Part shown: piece after piece, positions 23,501-34,164 of the stretch
Layout: each line of letters starts with the position of its first letter
Position numbering within the stretch: the first letter of the stretch is position 1
NCBI GenBank assembly: GCA_016785225.1
Contig: JAFBJZ010000772.1
Span: 4,421,001 to 4,485,000 of the forward strand
Origin: Psettodes erumei
Lineage: Eukaryota > Chordata > Actinopteri > Pleuronectiformes > Psettodidae
DNA: 64,000 nt
Direction of reading: 5' to 3'
The notes under the pieces: generated by a model
Database searches by the model: none
Told to the model about the DNA's origin: nothing
What the model saw: the letters and a program-made list of their open reading frames with translations, nothing else
Translations under genes and position numbers: made by a program

Positions 23501-26500
23501 TTTCAGAAGGACTTTGTGCGCTTGCCATATATTCTCCATCTCCTGCTGCTTTCACAGGGTGGACTGCGTGGGAATTCTGAAGCTGCGTAATGCCGACGTT
23601 GAGGCCCGTATCGGTGTCGCAGGGTCCAAGAAGAAGAGCACCCGTGCTAGACTGGCTTTCCGGGTCAACATCCCCCAACCTGAAGGGTCCGTCCTCACCC
23701 TACAAGTCTCCTCGTCACCCATCCTCTGCAGTGAGTATTTCAGGCACCAGCCGAACTAAAGGAAACAGTACAACTCTACAGACAGCAGCTGCCACCAGGC
23801 TTAATGAGGCTAAATGCCTGGGGATGCTGATGGTGTATTTCCAGTGATATGTGGTGTGGTTGGCTTTTGTCACACATAGCATTCACTGTGTTGCTATAGA
23901 GCTCAGTTTTGGATCAGACCGCAGAAGCCCCTTTCCTTTTTTTTCTTCTTCGCCCATGCCCTCTGGCAAACGCTAACTCAGACGTCAGTGTTAATTCTTT
24001 CACTCCTCTGTCGTTTCCCAGCCCAGCCAGCAGGAGTGCCAGAGATCCTGAAGAAGAGTCTTCACAGCTGCTCAGTGAGAGGAGGAGAGGAGGTTTTTAT
24101 CATTGGAAAGAACTTCCTCAAAGGAACCAAAGTAGTTTTTCAGGAGAACATTGCAGGTGCTGTAGCCAGTGTTGTCCTCTGCATTTCTGTGGCTGCAGAC
24201 AAAACTTCCCAGTGGATGGAAGAGTTTTTTTAAAAAATTGTTGTTTTATTTATAGATGATAATTCCTGGCAAGCCGAGGCAAAGATTGACATGGACCTTT
24301 TCCATCAGGTAAAGGCGACGGACTTTGCATACTGAATGATTTAAGCTGCTGTATAAAACCTTGCCCGTGTTTGCTCGTCACGAGATTCTGCTAAACATGC
24401 GGCCCCCTGTAACTTTTTCCAGAACCATTTGATAGTGACAGTCCCTCCGTTCCACAACCAGTCGATCGCATCTCCTGTTTCGGTGGGAATATTTGTGATG
24501 ACCAATGCTGGTAGATCGCATGAAGCCCAGCCCTTCACCTACACTCCAGACTCAGGTACAGCCTCAGTAACTCAGGTTACCAAGCTGATCGTTTTCAGAC
24601 CACATGGGGAATTACCTCCTGGGAATTACAGGTCTTTGTAGGTTATTACATAGAGGCGTAGATATGATTATAGCTAACATGGGAATCCAATTTTTTGACA
24701 TACTGCAGAAAATGCAACCTGGTCGTATAAATCCACATCTTGGCTTTCTTCAGTTATAGAAGATGCATTTAAATGAAAGGTTTCTGGGTTCGTCCATTCA
24801 CTGAGACGTATATCACAACACACAGTTGTGAGTCGAAAACTTATCAAGTGCATCCTGTGTTTCCACTCCCCCCCAGCCGATAACTCAAATGTCCGGACAA
24901 TAAAAACAGAGGGACCCTCCCTGGTCAAGACCTGTATATTTGATGGCCAGATCAAATCTATGTCCTCTGAGCAAACTGACTGCTCTGGTCAGCCTTCCAA
25001 ACGGCAGGAGGACACGCCGATGGAGGTGTCCAGCAATCCACCACCCACAGATGTCTTTAAGGTAAGATACAGTTGATTCTCGAGAGAGACGAATGAATCC
25101 GTCGACTTCGGAATTGCAGCGGGTAACATTTTGGTTTCCTCTCTTCTCCCAGCCATCTCCTGACCCTCTTGTCTCGGTGCAGCAGACCCTGGAGCTCAGC
25201 TCCAGTCCTCATCCAGGAGGAGAGTCCTTTCAGAACCCAATGGCCCTACAACCTGAAGATGTGGAGCTCCCCAGGCGCCCCCTGTCTTCCCGAGCCTAGA
25301 GTCTCTCAGCACCATACAAAAGCAAGACATTGCACCCACGACCTCCTTCCCAGTGTCGGGAGACACCACAATCCCCCCTGTAACACCAGAAGTCCCTCAG
25401 CAATTCCTTAGAGACCCTCAGGATAGCCTGCCTCCTGAAAATACCAACAATGGTGGAGGGGTTGTAGTTGTTGCCATGCCCCAGATCGCAACCCCCGCTC
25501 AGCCTCAGCCGCAACAGCCACAGGTTCCCTTGTTCCCTCAGGAAGGGGTGGCCCAGCTAGAGAGGGCAGTAAGGGAGCTCCAGGCCGGAGGCAACACCAC
25601 ACTCCAACAGGTGTTGGAGGCGGCTGTAGCCCAGCAGCAGCTGAACTCTGTGCTTTACAGCCCCACACCCTCCGCAGACTCTCTGCAGCAGCATGTCCAG
25701 GAGAACATGAACAGCCTTAGACTGGGAACCGCAGATAATTCACTGTCTACACAGCAGCAGCTACAGATACAGCAACAACAGCAGCAGCAACAACAACAAA
25801 TACAGCAACAGTTTCAACAGCACCAACAACTGCAGCAACAACAGCAAATCCTGGGCACCCTTCAACATCAACAACAGCAGCAACTTTTGCAACAGCAACA
25901 GCAGCAGGTCCTTGGCAACATGCAGATCCAGCAGCAACTCATACTACAGCCACAAGACCAGCAGCAACTGCAGCAGCAACAGCAGCAGCTCATGGAGAAT
26001 ATTCAACAGCAGCAGCAGTTGCAACAAAATCAGCAACAACAAGTCCTTAACAACATCCAGCTTCAGGATCAGCAGCAACAAAATCAGATGCTTAGCAATT
26101 TGCAACAGCATCAGCTGCAGCAGCAGCAGCAACAACAGCAAAACCAGGCGTTGAGCAACCTGCAGCAGCAACAACAGCTGCAAGAGCAACAGGTCTTGGA
26201 GAATTTGCAGCAGCGCCTTCAGGCTGAGCTGCTCCAGCCCCAGATCCACTCCACCCCGCAAGTACAGCAGCCTGTGTCCCTCCTCCAACAGGCTGGAGAG
26301 CTGCTCACCATTCAGACCAGCTTCCCGACACAGCCCCCATCCCACACGTCTCCCCCACAACAACTCTTCCAGTCCCCCAGGCCCCTGGCTGAGACTCAAG
26401 GCTCTCAACAGCAGGTCCAGGCTGCCCTGCTCCAGAACACGCTGAATGTTCTGACCGGCGGCGCTCTCAGCTCGGAGCAGCAGTCCCCTGGTTCAACCCT

Positions 26501-27878
26501 TTATCTGTCCCCAAACCCTCAGCCCCAGCAACAGCAACAGCAGCAACTGGCATTCATCTCCTCCATGGAGACGTCGACCAGCCAGCCCCAGTCCGTTGCA
26601 ATGTTCCAGAACCAACCCCAAGCTCAGCTTTCCCAAATGCAGCAACAGGGCACCCCCATGGAGCAGCAGCAATCTGCACAGCAAAACCAACCACAGCCAA
26701 CACAACTTCCAATGGCCCAGCAGAGCTCCTTGTTCCAAAGCATCCCAAACCACTCACAGGCTAACCCTGTCCCCCAAAACCAACTCCCTCAACCCCAGCA
26801 GACGGGTCTGCTCCTCTGCACGACAGATCTGAACCCCCAGGCAATTCCCCCAACTATTCTCTTCAGCACCCAGACCCAAGGCCCATCCCCTATAGGGGGC
26901 ATTAGTGTTGGAATCCCTCAGCCAGACCCCGCAGAGCCTATGTCCTTCCAAGACCAGAGCTCCTCAGGCAGCAACTCCACATCCAGCGAGGCCCAACAGC
27001 AGAGCCTGTTCCAGGAGCAGCAGCCGATGCAAGTGGGCCCAAGCTCCAGCAGCGTCCCAAGCAGTCAACCTGTGGAGCTTTTCCTGCCGCAGACATCTCT
27101 GTCCAGCCTGCAGAACACTATTGGCTCCCAGGAGCTGAACAACCAGGCCCCCGCCCCTGGCACGACCATCTTTGTGGTTCAAGGCGGTGTGGGTGTCGTG
27201 GCCAGCCCTGGCCAGCAGCCGCGAGATCAGCTTTTCCAGACAACTGTGGGTGGGAATGTGGCTCCCCAAGGACAAGCCAACCTGTTTGTGTTTGGCATCC
27301 AGAATGGTAAGCTGATTTTGGGCTTCTCCCCCTCTGTCGAATACTTGTTTTTTTTCTGAAACATGTGGCACTGCCACACCCTACCCTCTGAACTGTACAT
27401 GTCCAGCTGCTTCCAAAGCATCCTTCACCTGCTGTTTCTCTCTTTCAATCATTAACATTTTCTCTCTCCCCCAGACTCGCCCCAGCTGCTCAATTCTGCC
27501 GGACCAACCCTGCCAGCCCAGAGCCAGCCGCAGAACTCCACTCACATGCAGCCGCTGTTGGACCAGCCCATGGCCCAGGCTGCTTCCTCAATGCCAGCCG
27601 CCATGCACGGCAGCCTGCAGAACACCCTCCAGGCGCAAATGCAGTCAAGCTTAGAGAACGCCATGCAGACCAGCCTACAAAATGCAATTCAGACAAACAC
27701 GCAAGCAGCTCTGCAGTCCAGTTTACAGGCGACCATAGAAACAAGCCTGCCGACTCCAATGCAGACCAATCTACAGACACAGATACAGAGCAGCTTACAG
27801 AATCAGTTGCAGGCATCGATATCTGCTTCGACCAACATGGATAAAATTGAGGACCTACTGGAAAGCCTACAGAAGTAG
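11582..27878 (+). CDS. nfat5: Nuclear factor of activated T cells 5 (TonEBP)
   Basis: NFAT5 is the Rel-family factor that activates osmoprotective genes under hypertonic stress. Twelve coding exons: 11582-11654, 18293-18421, 21678-22308, 22489-22672, 23258-23448, 23558-23730, 24022-24156, 24256-24308, 24423-24555, 24877-25061, 25153-27306, 27475-27878. The N-terminus MPSDFISLLSSDLDLNSPKS is that of the long isoform. Exon 3 ends with a basic nuclear-localisation stretch (PRKSRKRTPRQRPGPK). Exon 4 carries the DNA-contact loop RARYLTEGSRGSVKDRTQQ. Exons 5-9 complete the Rel-homology and IPT domains (GFYQACRVTGRNTT, DVEARIGVAGSKKKSTRAR, QPAGVPEILKKSLHSCSV). Exon 11 is the long glutamine-rich transactivation domain. 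The reading frame breaks once in exon 11 near 25270; adding one base gives 1,481 residues, close to the human length. The protein ends NMDKIEDLLESLQK. Divergent from wwox, convergent with nudt7. Confidence 0.95.
14390..14767 (+). other. nfat5: Possible alternative non-coding first exon of nfat5
   Basis: A CpG-rich island in intron 1 is followed by a near-consensus splice donor (CTCGAT|GTAAGT, donor at 14768). If it were spliced to exon 2 the junction in the only matching phase would read TAG, so it could not add a coding N-terminus. Translation would then start at the internal ATG in exon 2 (about 18364, MSQKSGGEAG), which matches an N-terminus I recall for shorter mammalian NFAT5 isoforms. 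This is inference; a 200-residue open frame through the region (14309-14911) resembles no known protein. Confidence 0.25.
16526..16535. promoter_or_regulatory. CLEAR/E-box palindrome GTCACGTGAC
   Basis: Exact 10-base match to the CLEAR (TFEB/USF) consensus inside nfat5 intron 1. No function can be inferred from a single site. Confidence 0.4.
19371..19550. repeat. Direct repeat copy A (dispersed element)
   Basis: This copy shares its order of motifs with 20132-20335: a 'gtttattgcc' start, 'caacaaaggataaac', 'acaaagtggtgg', a GA tract (here 19441-19468), 'ggcaggg', 'ccaggtgccagagatcaggta' in near-identical form and a purine-rich 'aagggggg' end. The copies are about 75-85% alike by eye. They are in the same orientation and about 760 bases apart, so they may be two insertions of one element or the ends of an LTR-like element. 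Confidence 0.65.
20132..20335. repeat. Direct repeat copy B (dispersed element)
   Basis: Second copy of the repeat at 19371-19550, slightly longer because of an insert 'gtgccgctggtgatggc' before its GA tract (about 20218-20235). A 9-base inverted repeat (CTGGATCAG near 20312, CTGATCCAG near 20343) overlaps and follows its end. Confidence 0.65.
25267..25275 (+). other. nfat5: Frame break in nfat5 exon 11
   Basis: The frame entering exon 11 (…ALQPEDVELP) meets a stop at 25297. The frame that carries the rest of the exon is open only after a stop at 25254. One additional C in the CCCC run here joins VELP to QAPPVFPSLESLSTIQKQD, whose LSTIQKQDI matches LTTIQTQDI of human NFAT5, and makes the exon length fit both flanking phases. 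No GT-AG pair in this short overlap can explain it as an intron. Confidence 0.85.
25752..26215 (+). repeat. nfat5: Polyglutamine-rich segment in nfat5 exon 11
   Basis: About 150 codons dominated by CAG and CAA in mixed order, interrupted by short motifs such as ILGTLQ, VLGNMQIQ, LMENIQ, VLNNIQLQ, MLSNLQ, ALSNLQ and VLENLQQRLQ. The recurring 'hydrophobic-x-N-[IL]-Q' interruptions give a quasi-repeat of about 20-25 residues. The mixed CAG/CAA code argues against a recent pure-triplet expansion. It belongs to the C-terminal transactivation domain. Confidence 0.9.
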
Positions 27879-30800
27879 TGATAAATTTTGGGACAATGTG
27901 TTCATCAAGGAGAGTGAGTGATATGTAGCTGAGAGTTGTACATCCTAACATCAACAAACAGTGGCAGTGCATGGTTTGTTTCTTCCCACGCCAATGCCGC
28001 AAAACTTAGGAAATTAGAAATATTTAAGAATGAAATGCCCCTTATATCTGAACCCAAATTATGAGCTCATGTTACTCCTTGTTTTATGGAATATTTATCA
28101 TTAATTACAGCCTTCATACATCCATTGTCCTTGAATTGATGAATTCGCCTTTGTTATTACCCCTCTTGCAGGATCAGAGAGGTCTGTAATAACTGCTTTA
28201 TCCATCAGTCTCAGATGTGCAGTGTTTCTAATAATGTGAGCCTAAGAGATGATTTAAAACAAAAAAAGGAAAGGGATAAAGAATGTCAGTGAGAGTGGAG
28301 CAGGGGGAGTAGTAGCGTGATGGAGATGAGGGTATAGGAGCAGTGGAGCAAGAGTGGATATCGGATTACGTATAAGCGTAACAAATAGGCTGAATCTCAT
28401 TTTGCGAGCATGTGAATTCGCTTCACTCGGAGAGACAGAATCAGTAAGGAGTGGCTATCCATCATGGGGGGGGGGACCTGCTTTATTAGCAAAATAATAT
28501 CACAGCTACTCAATTTGACCTTCTTTGGTCATGGAGAACATAAGAATCTTTTTCAAATTACTCAACCCCCCCTGAGTTTGCACAGGTCAACGATTGAAGT
28601 TATACTCTAAGAGTAAAGGCCGTCAGATGACGGTAAAATGTTTTGCCTTCGTCATGTTTGCTGAAAGGGCGAGAGGCTGCGCTTGAGCAGATCACAGGGA
28701 GAGGACAGTTAAACGTTCTCTCCGCCCGCTCGTCTGTGGGTCCCGGTGTTAGAGGGGATATTCATCCACGCGCAGGAAGAAAAGTTGATGAAGCGCTCAC
28801 AAATGAGATTCAACCCAGTTGATAATGTGACTTCGCCTCTCACCCAGGCACCTCCCAGTGTTTTCATGTGTTTCGGCCACATTCGCTTTCTCGGTGACAT
28901 TTCAAGGAGCCTCGTGGCGCGTGGCTTTGTTTTGAAGACGTTGGTAAACTTCTACCAATCTCATGTGGATAGAGAGAAACTTTCCACCAGTGAAAATGGA
29001 GTGTTGTGTGGTTTTATAAAACATTTTATCTCAAGCACTTTATAACCTCTTTTGTGTAACCAGCTAATCCTTATATCCGTCCACAGCTCTCTACTGACCC
29101 AGCTGAATTTGTACTCGGAAACGTCCAGTTGAAAAACAAGAAAAACAAAACAAAAAAAAAACCTGAAAGCAGATGTCTTTGTAAAGGTAAATACATCTTA
29201 ACCAGGCATTTTTACATGTTCTCATGTCAGAATATTTTTGAGGTCTAGGAACACTTTGTATAGAATGTCTGCTCACTGTTGAATCCCTCTTTGTATTCAG
29301 TCTCAGTGGTCCAGTCAAGTCTGTCAAAAAAACACAGAAAAAAAACCAGCCATTCCCACAAAAAGCGTTGTCATTTTTTTTTCAGTGTTGGAGTGGTAAG
29401 TAGGCCTTTGTGTTTTACACAAAACACCTAAAATACTGACTCATTTCGATTGCGCATTGAAATGAAGGATTTTCATTGTTATGCTGTTTGTAGTATTTAC
29501 TGTTCAGTCTGTCACTTGAGACCGTTTTACCTTGTGTTGTGTTCGATATTTAAGTTCCTGTCTCAGTGTTGGTACCGTGCGCAGGCTGGCACCGTGAGAA
29601 GTTGGCACCCAGTGCCCGTCCCTTGTGCTGTGAACAGGGGCTCGCTGGCGAATGAGATCTCTGTTACATAGAGGCCGCCATTTGGATTCTATCTATGGTG
29701 CTATGTGCAGGAGTGATGGGCACTTCTGATGTGACATTAGCACGCAAACGTTTCTACGTAGATCGCTTGTGTTGAAGCAGAGCAGTGTGTCGAGAGCTGG
29801 CTGTTGTCGTGGGGTCAGACTGGAGTGCACCCAGGCGTAACCAAAGCTCCTGTTGTGAATCTCGTACTCGTGTCCTTTTCAAATTCTTGTTTACTCATTT
29901 AATTTATGCAGCTCTTACATGGAAAACAATTCAGCATGTTTTGTTTAAAGTACACCATTTATATATAAATATATATAGAGAAAAAAAGATATGTAAAGGT
30001 ACCTTGTTTCATGGATCATTTAATCTCTCACTCATTTACACCCATATTTTTTTTTCTTTTTTACATTTCTCAGTACATTACTTTTTTTGATGCAAAGTAA
30101 CACTGCTGTACTTTCCATATCCACAATAGTAGCCAATTTGGCATTATCAGTAAGCCAATTTTTTGAGAATAATTCAAATATTAGAGTAGCATTGCTCACA
30201 TATGCAACTGTTTACATTTTTCATAGTCATACTATTTTGTCCTGCAGCTGTTAGTGATCCATTTTAAAGTAACTTATCTTTTTTAGAATTTTGTATCCAT
30301 GTATCAAAATGTAGAGTATTTTTGTAAGACTAAAGTTTTTCGGTTTACGCTCATAGCACAGAATATCATTGCTGGTATGTTTTCCTAAAAATGAAGCGCA
30401 GGTTTGTTGTGAAGTGTATGACTGAAATTAGAAATGCAATTAAGAGGACATCAAGCAAATATGTTAGAGCTTAATTCTACTGTTTTAACATTGACTTTAC
30501 CCAATTTGTATATTATAATTAATGGGCTAGGTTTCTTGTGTGTGAGTTTTTTTTGTTTTGTTTTTTTTTTTTTTTTTTTTTACTTATTTTTCATGTCATG
30601 CATCTCAAATGGCACTTTGACTCATCCATTAACTGTAGATCAGGTTAGAGAGCAGTAGTGATGTTTCCAAGCATTCCATTCCTCTTGGGTAGGGGAGTTT
30701 AAGAGCACACGGTGTTGTGGAGGAAGTGCGGAACAGTAACGCCTCTTAAAGCCATACCGACACAGAAAGCCAACCTGTGACTTCAGTTTCATGAATGTAA

Positions 30801-31990
30801 ATTTTACCTCATGGTGTGGACACAAGAGCTTGCTCTACATCGAACATTGGACCAATTACAGTTTTGGAGAACATATTTTGAGGCAGAGGGGGATGGGCGG
30901 GGTGGCACCAACAGTCACTTGTGTCACTGTACATTTGTCAAGATTGTTTTGTCTCAGATTGTGGTCTTATTTCATGTTGGGGTTTTTTCACGTCCAGTCA
31001 TTTCATTTCGAGCAATCCAGGATGCTCAGTCTGACTCTTCGAATAGCCACTTCCACCTTGAAAAAACAAACGTGAAACATTGATTTAATGGTGGCCGAAG
31101 ATAGCACATGAATCCATACAAAATATTGTTTTTTGTCCTTCAGTCATGTAAATGAATATCCATGTATATTTAAATGTGAAATATACTGCAGGGGTATCTT
31201 GAATTTCAATTGTGATGCTTTCAACAGAACTTTGTGTGCCTTGATAACTTAACCGTTACTCTGTTGTGTTCACTGGTGTCCCTTTTGTGTCACTGTTACT
31301 TGGCACTTTGTCCTTTTTATTCTCAAGGACTGTTTAACATCAGGACACATTTAGGTGATTCAAGTTTTATTTCCGCAACACAAGCGCAACCATAGCCCAC
31401 GCCGACCTATTTTTGGAGTTAACATTTTCCCTTTGGAAATCCACCGCAAGATATCAGAGCAAGTACTCTCAGCATAATATTGTGCAGCTTCACCAGTGAA
31501 TTGTCAGATTTGTTTATTTTCTATTAAATTTTGTTTTGGTTTATTTTCCATGCCTCATGAGATTTGTACATGTGAGGTAAAAGGGACGAGACAGTGGAGA
31601 TTGTTTTATGGAGAGCTTTCTTGTATTGTTGTGCTTGTCAACATTACTATTGTTGCTGTGAAATGCTTGATCAAATGGGCGACCATGATAACTGTTAATT
31701 GCCAATAGTGTGAGCTGTATCTTGTGTGTAATCAGTTTGCTCACTTTTCCTAGTTCGCTTTCAATTTCACATTCTCCAACAGTTCTGTTGTATCCGTTCT
31801 GTGTAGCTTGAGCTTTAGTATCTAGCCTTAAGACCCTGCAGTAGGGATAAAGGTCAACCCCAGTGTGTTATCATACATCTTGAACTATTATTAACATGTA
31901 CTTTGCCTTGGTCTGGACATTTGTATACTCTTCTGTTTATATCTGTAATCCTGCTGCTACATTAAATGAATTAATAAAAATCTAAATGTC
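27879..31990 (+). other. nfat5: nfat5 3' UTR
   Basis: About 4.1 kb from the stop codon TAG (27876-27878) to a poly(A) signal at 31973-31978. A+T-rich, with long T runs (30555-30580) and many TTTT/ATTTA elements. A long 3' UTR is also a feature of mammalian NFAT5. No open reading frame here has recognisable similarity. Confidence 0.7.
31973..31978 (+). terminator. nfat5: Poly(A) signal AATAAA of nfat5
   Basis: Canonical AATAAA, followed about 20-35 bases later by a TG/T-rich stretch ('gtctcgatttgtgccttttct'), as expected for a cleavage site. It lies 225 bases before the stop codon of the convergent nudt7. Confidence 0.7.
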
Positions 31991-32202
31991 TCGATTTGTG
32001 CCTTTTCTCCCACTAAAAGGTTTCAGATGCATTAATTATTTAAAAAAAAAAAAAGCAATACAATTTAAACAATAAAAGTATTTGAATCAAATTTCATATT
32101 AATCCTGTCAAGCAAGTATTAAATAAAAATCAGGTTTTCTGTTGCACGTGAATTACAATTAAGGCTCCAGGTCTTTAATACTGACCCTGGGAAAGGACCG
32201 GG

Positions 32203-33040
32203 TCATAGCTTGCTGTTTCTTAAAAGTAGCATCTTTTGGAAAAAGGGTCGTGGATCATCAAAGTCAAAACCAACTTCAAATTCGGGTTTTTTCTTGAGAG
32301 CAAGGGCAGCCACCAGCACAGCCAGCATAGCAGTCAAGCCCCAAATGTGGTACCGGCTTCCTGAATCAGGGTCCATAAAATGAAACGAGTGCAACCAGCC
32401 CGACGTCCCGGCAGCGGCACTGTGGTCCTTCTCTCTGGTGAAGAAGTCCAGAGGAACCTCGAACACGGCGCTGACTTCTGCTGGGTTTGGATCGGGACAG
32501 AAGGACTCTTCTATGAATCCCACCACCGGGGTCACCAACAGACCGATCTGTTAAAAGATATGAGAGGGGTAAATATGAGAAACGAGGTGGAGCAAAAGCA
32601 GCCGATGCTCTGCCACGGAAGAGCCGTTCTTATTGTCGTACCTTAGTAGTGACGGGGAACAGCCTGCAGACCACTTGAACGCCGTCGGGTGTCAGACCTA
32701 TCTCCTCCTCTGCCTCTCTCAGAGCTGTGCTCACCTCGTCCCTGTCGCTGGGGTCCCACTTCCCACCGGGGAAACACACCTCACCACCACTGGTCCTCAG
32801 CTACAGAGGGACAGCATTCAGTCAGGGGTTGAGATAACAGGTAGCGCATCAGCCCCTCGCCCCACACACGCCCGCGCAGGTCACCTGCTTTGAACGCAGG
32901 GTCATCAGAGTGTACAGCTCCCCGCGCTTCACAAACAGCGGGATCAGCACCGAGGCTTTGCGCATCACCGGCAGACAACATAACTTGTTCACGACGTCAA
33001 ACCGCTTTAAAGTGGCCGCAGCCTCCTCTTTGACGTCCAT
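32203..33040 (-). CDS. nudt7: Peroxisomal coenzyme A diphosphatase NUDT7
   Basis: NUDT7 hydrolyses CoA and CoA esters to 3',5'-ADP and 4'-phosphopantetheine derivatives in peroxisomes. Three exons on the minus strand: 33040-32885, 32800-32642, 32547-32203 (stop included), all phase 0, giving 219 residues. Exon 1 ends LMTLRSKQ and exon 2 begins LRTSGGEVCFPGGKWD; together they form the CoA-type signature that precedes the Nudix box. The Nudix core follows as ALREAEEEIGL, with the REUxEExGU residues intact; the preceding glutamate position holds aspartate, as I recall for the mammalian protein. Exon 3 (VTPVVGFIEESF, PDPNPAEVSAVFEVPLDFF) matches the human C-terminal half. The last residues are NSKL, and SKL is the canonical PTS1 peroxisome-import signal. 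An in-frame upstream ATG at 33112 would add 24 residues of no family similarity; the chosen start fits better. Convergent with nfat5. Confidence 0.93.
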
Positions 33041-34164
33041 GGTACAGCTGCTCTCACACGCTGAAAAGTGGAGGACGACTTTAAAAGAAAAAATATCATG
33101 TGAGCCTTTCATACAACGGGGTCCAAAACAAAAACAAACTGGAAGTCCACCTGTCCCACGTATTTTACGTCACGGGGAGAAACTGTAAGCTAACGTTAGC
33201 GCAAAAACTAACTTAATTTAAGCAGCAGGGCCACACGTTAACTGAGTGGATACATCTGCCACTCACGCGGTTGCAGTTCGTGTAATCACCCGCATTATTG
33301 TCGTATTAATCATTATTACTTAAACGGTTAGAGAGACGGTACATGGAAGCAAACAGGAAAAAGACGTCACCATGTCGTCACATTAGGCGACGAGCGTTAG
33401 CCACAACTAGCCGCGTAGCTGCCAGCGCACTGTAGGTTGTGGCAATTAAACATTCGCTCCTAAAAATTAGAAATGCACTCATCGTATGCGGGGATGCACA
33501 AAACAGTATGACAGGGTGTTTGAGATGTCATTTTTCCGTTTTTGCTTTAATGTGACTGAAGAAAAAGCTACGTTGTTTGTGTACATGTAAGATGTAACAT
33601 TACTCCCTCTTCTGGGAAATTTATCGAAGTGCAACAGAAAAAAACAGGATGCAATATTTAAACGGGATTTGTATTGCTGTAGACAGGTCCTCGAACATCA
33701 GATATGAAATAAAACATACAGTACATTCCAAGTCTGTCATTTTATGGCATAATGTCAGCATATTTCAGCATTATAAGTCAAAACAAAAACATCTGACAGC
33801 TCACTGAAGATAAAGCAGTAGCCTGAGACCTGGGATTTGATGAGCCACAGCGAATTAATGACATTCTTTTTCTATCGCCAAGATAAAACTGCCATTTACA
33901 GGTGGAGTCCATACACAGAAGTGAATAAATAAATTAAGATTTAACAACCGAAATACTCTTAATATACATACTGATCCCACTTATTCAACAGGGGATAAAG
34001 AAATGTTCTTCACGAAGTTATTTACAACCCACAAGTCATATTTTGTGGATGCTTGTGTAGAAAAATAAATAAGATTCCAAACACAGCAAAGCTAAGGAGG
34101 GTCGTCACAGTGGTCCTAGTCTTCATGGATTCAGTCATCGCCTCGGTGGCATCACTTCATCTGC
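33041..34164 (-). other. nudt7 upstream region and hprt1l 3' UTR
   Basis: The segment between two tandem minus-strand genes. CpG-bearing sequence at about 33140-33430 is the likely nudt7 promoter. From about 33500 to 34164 the A+T-rich sequence is probably the hprt1l 3' UTR. I see no clear minus-strand AATAAA here. Confidence 0.5.

Noticed and set aside
25267..25300. An intron as explanation for the nfat5 frame switch.
   Set aside because: The overlap between the two frames is only about 40 bases and has no usable GT-AG pair, and protein similarity is continuous across it.
25944..26408. A 154-residue leucine-rich frame on the minus strand.
   Set aside because: It is the complement of the CAG/CAA tract of nfat5 exon 11; poly-Leu is the expected shadow of poly-Gln.
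32849..33112. An upstream start for nudt7 (MKGSHDIFSFKVV).
   Set aside because: The extra 24 residues match nothing in the family, and the internal ATG gives the usual N-terminal length.
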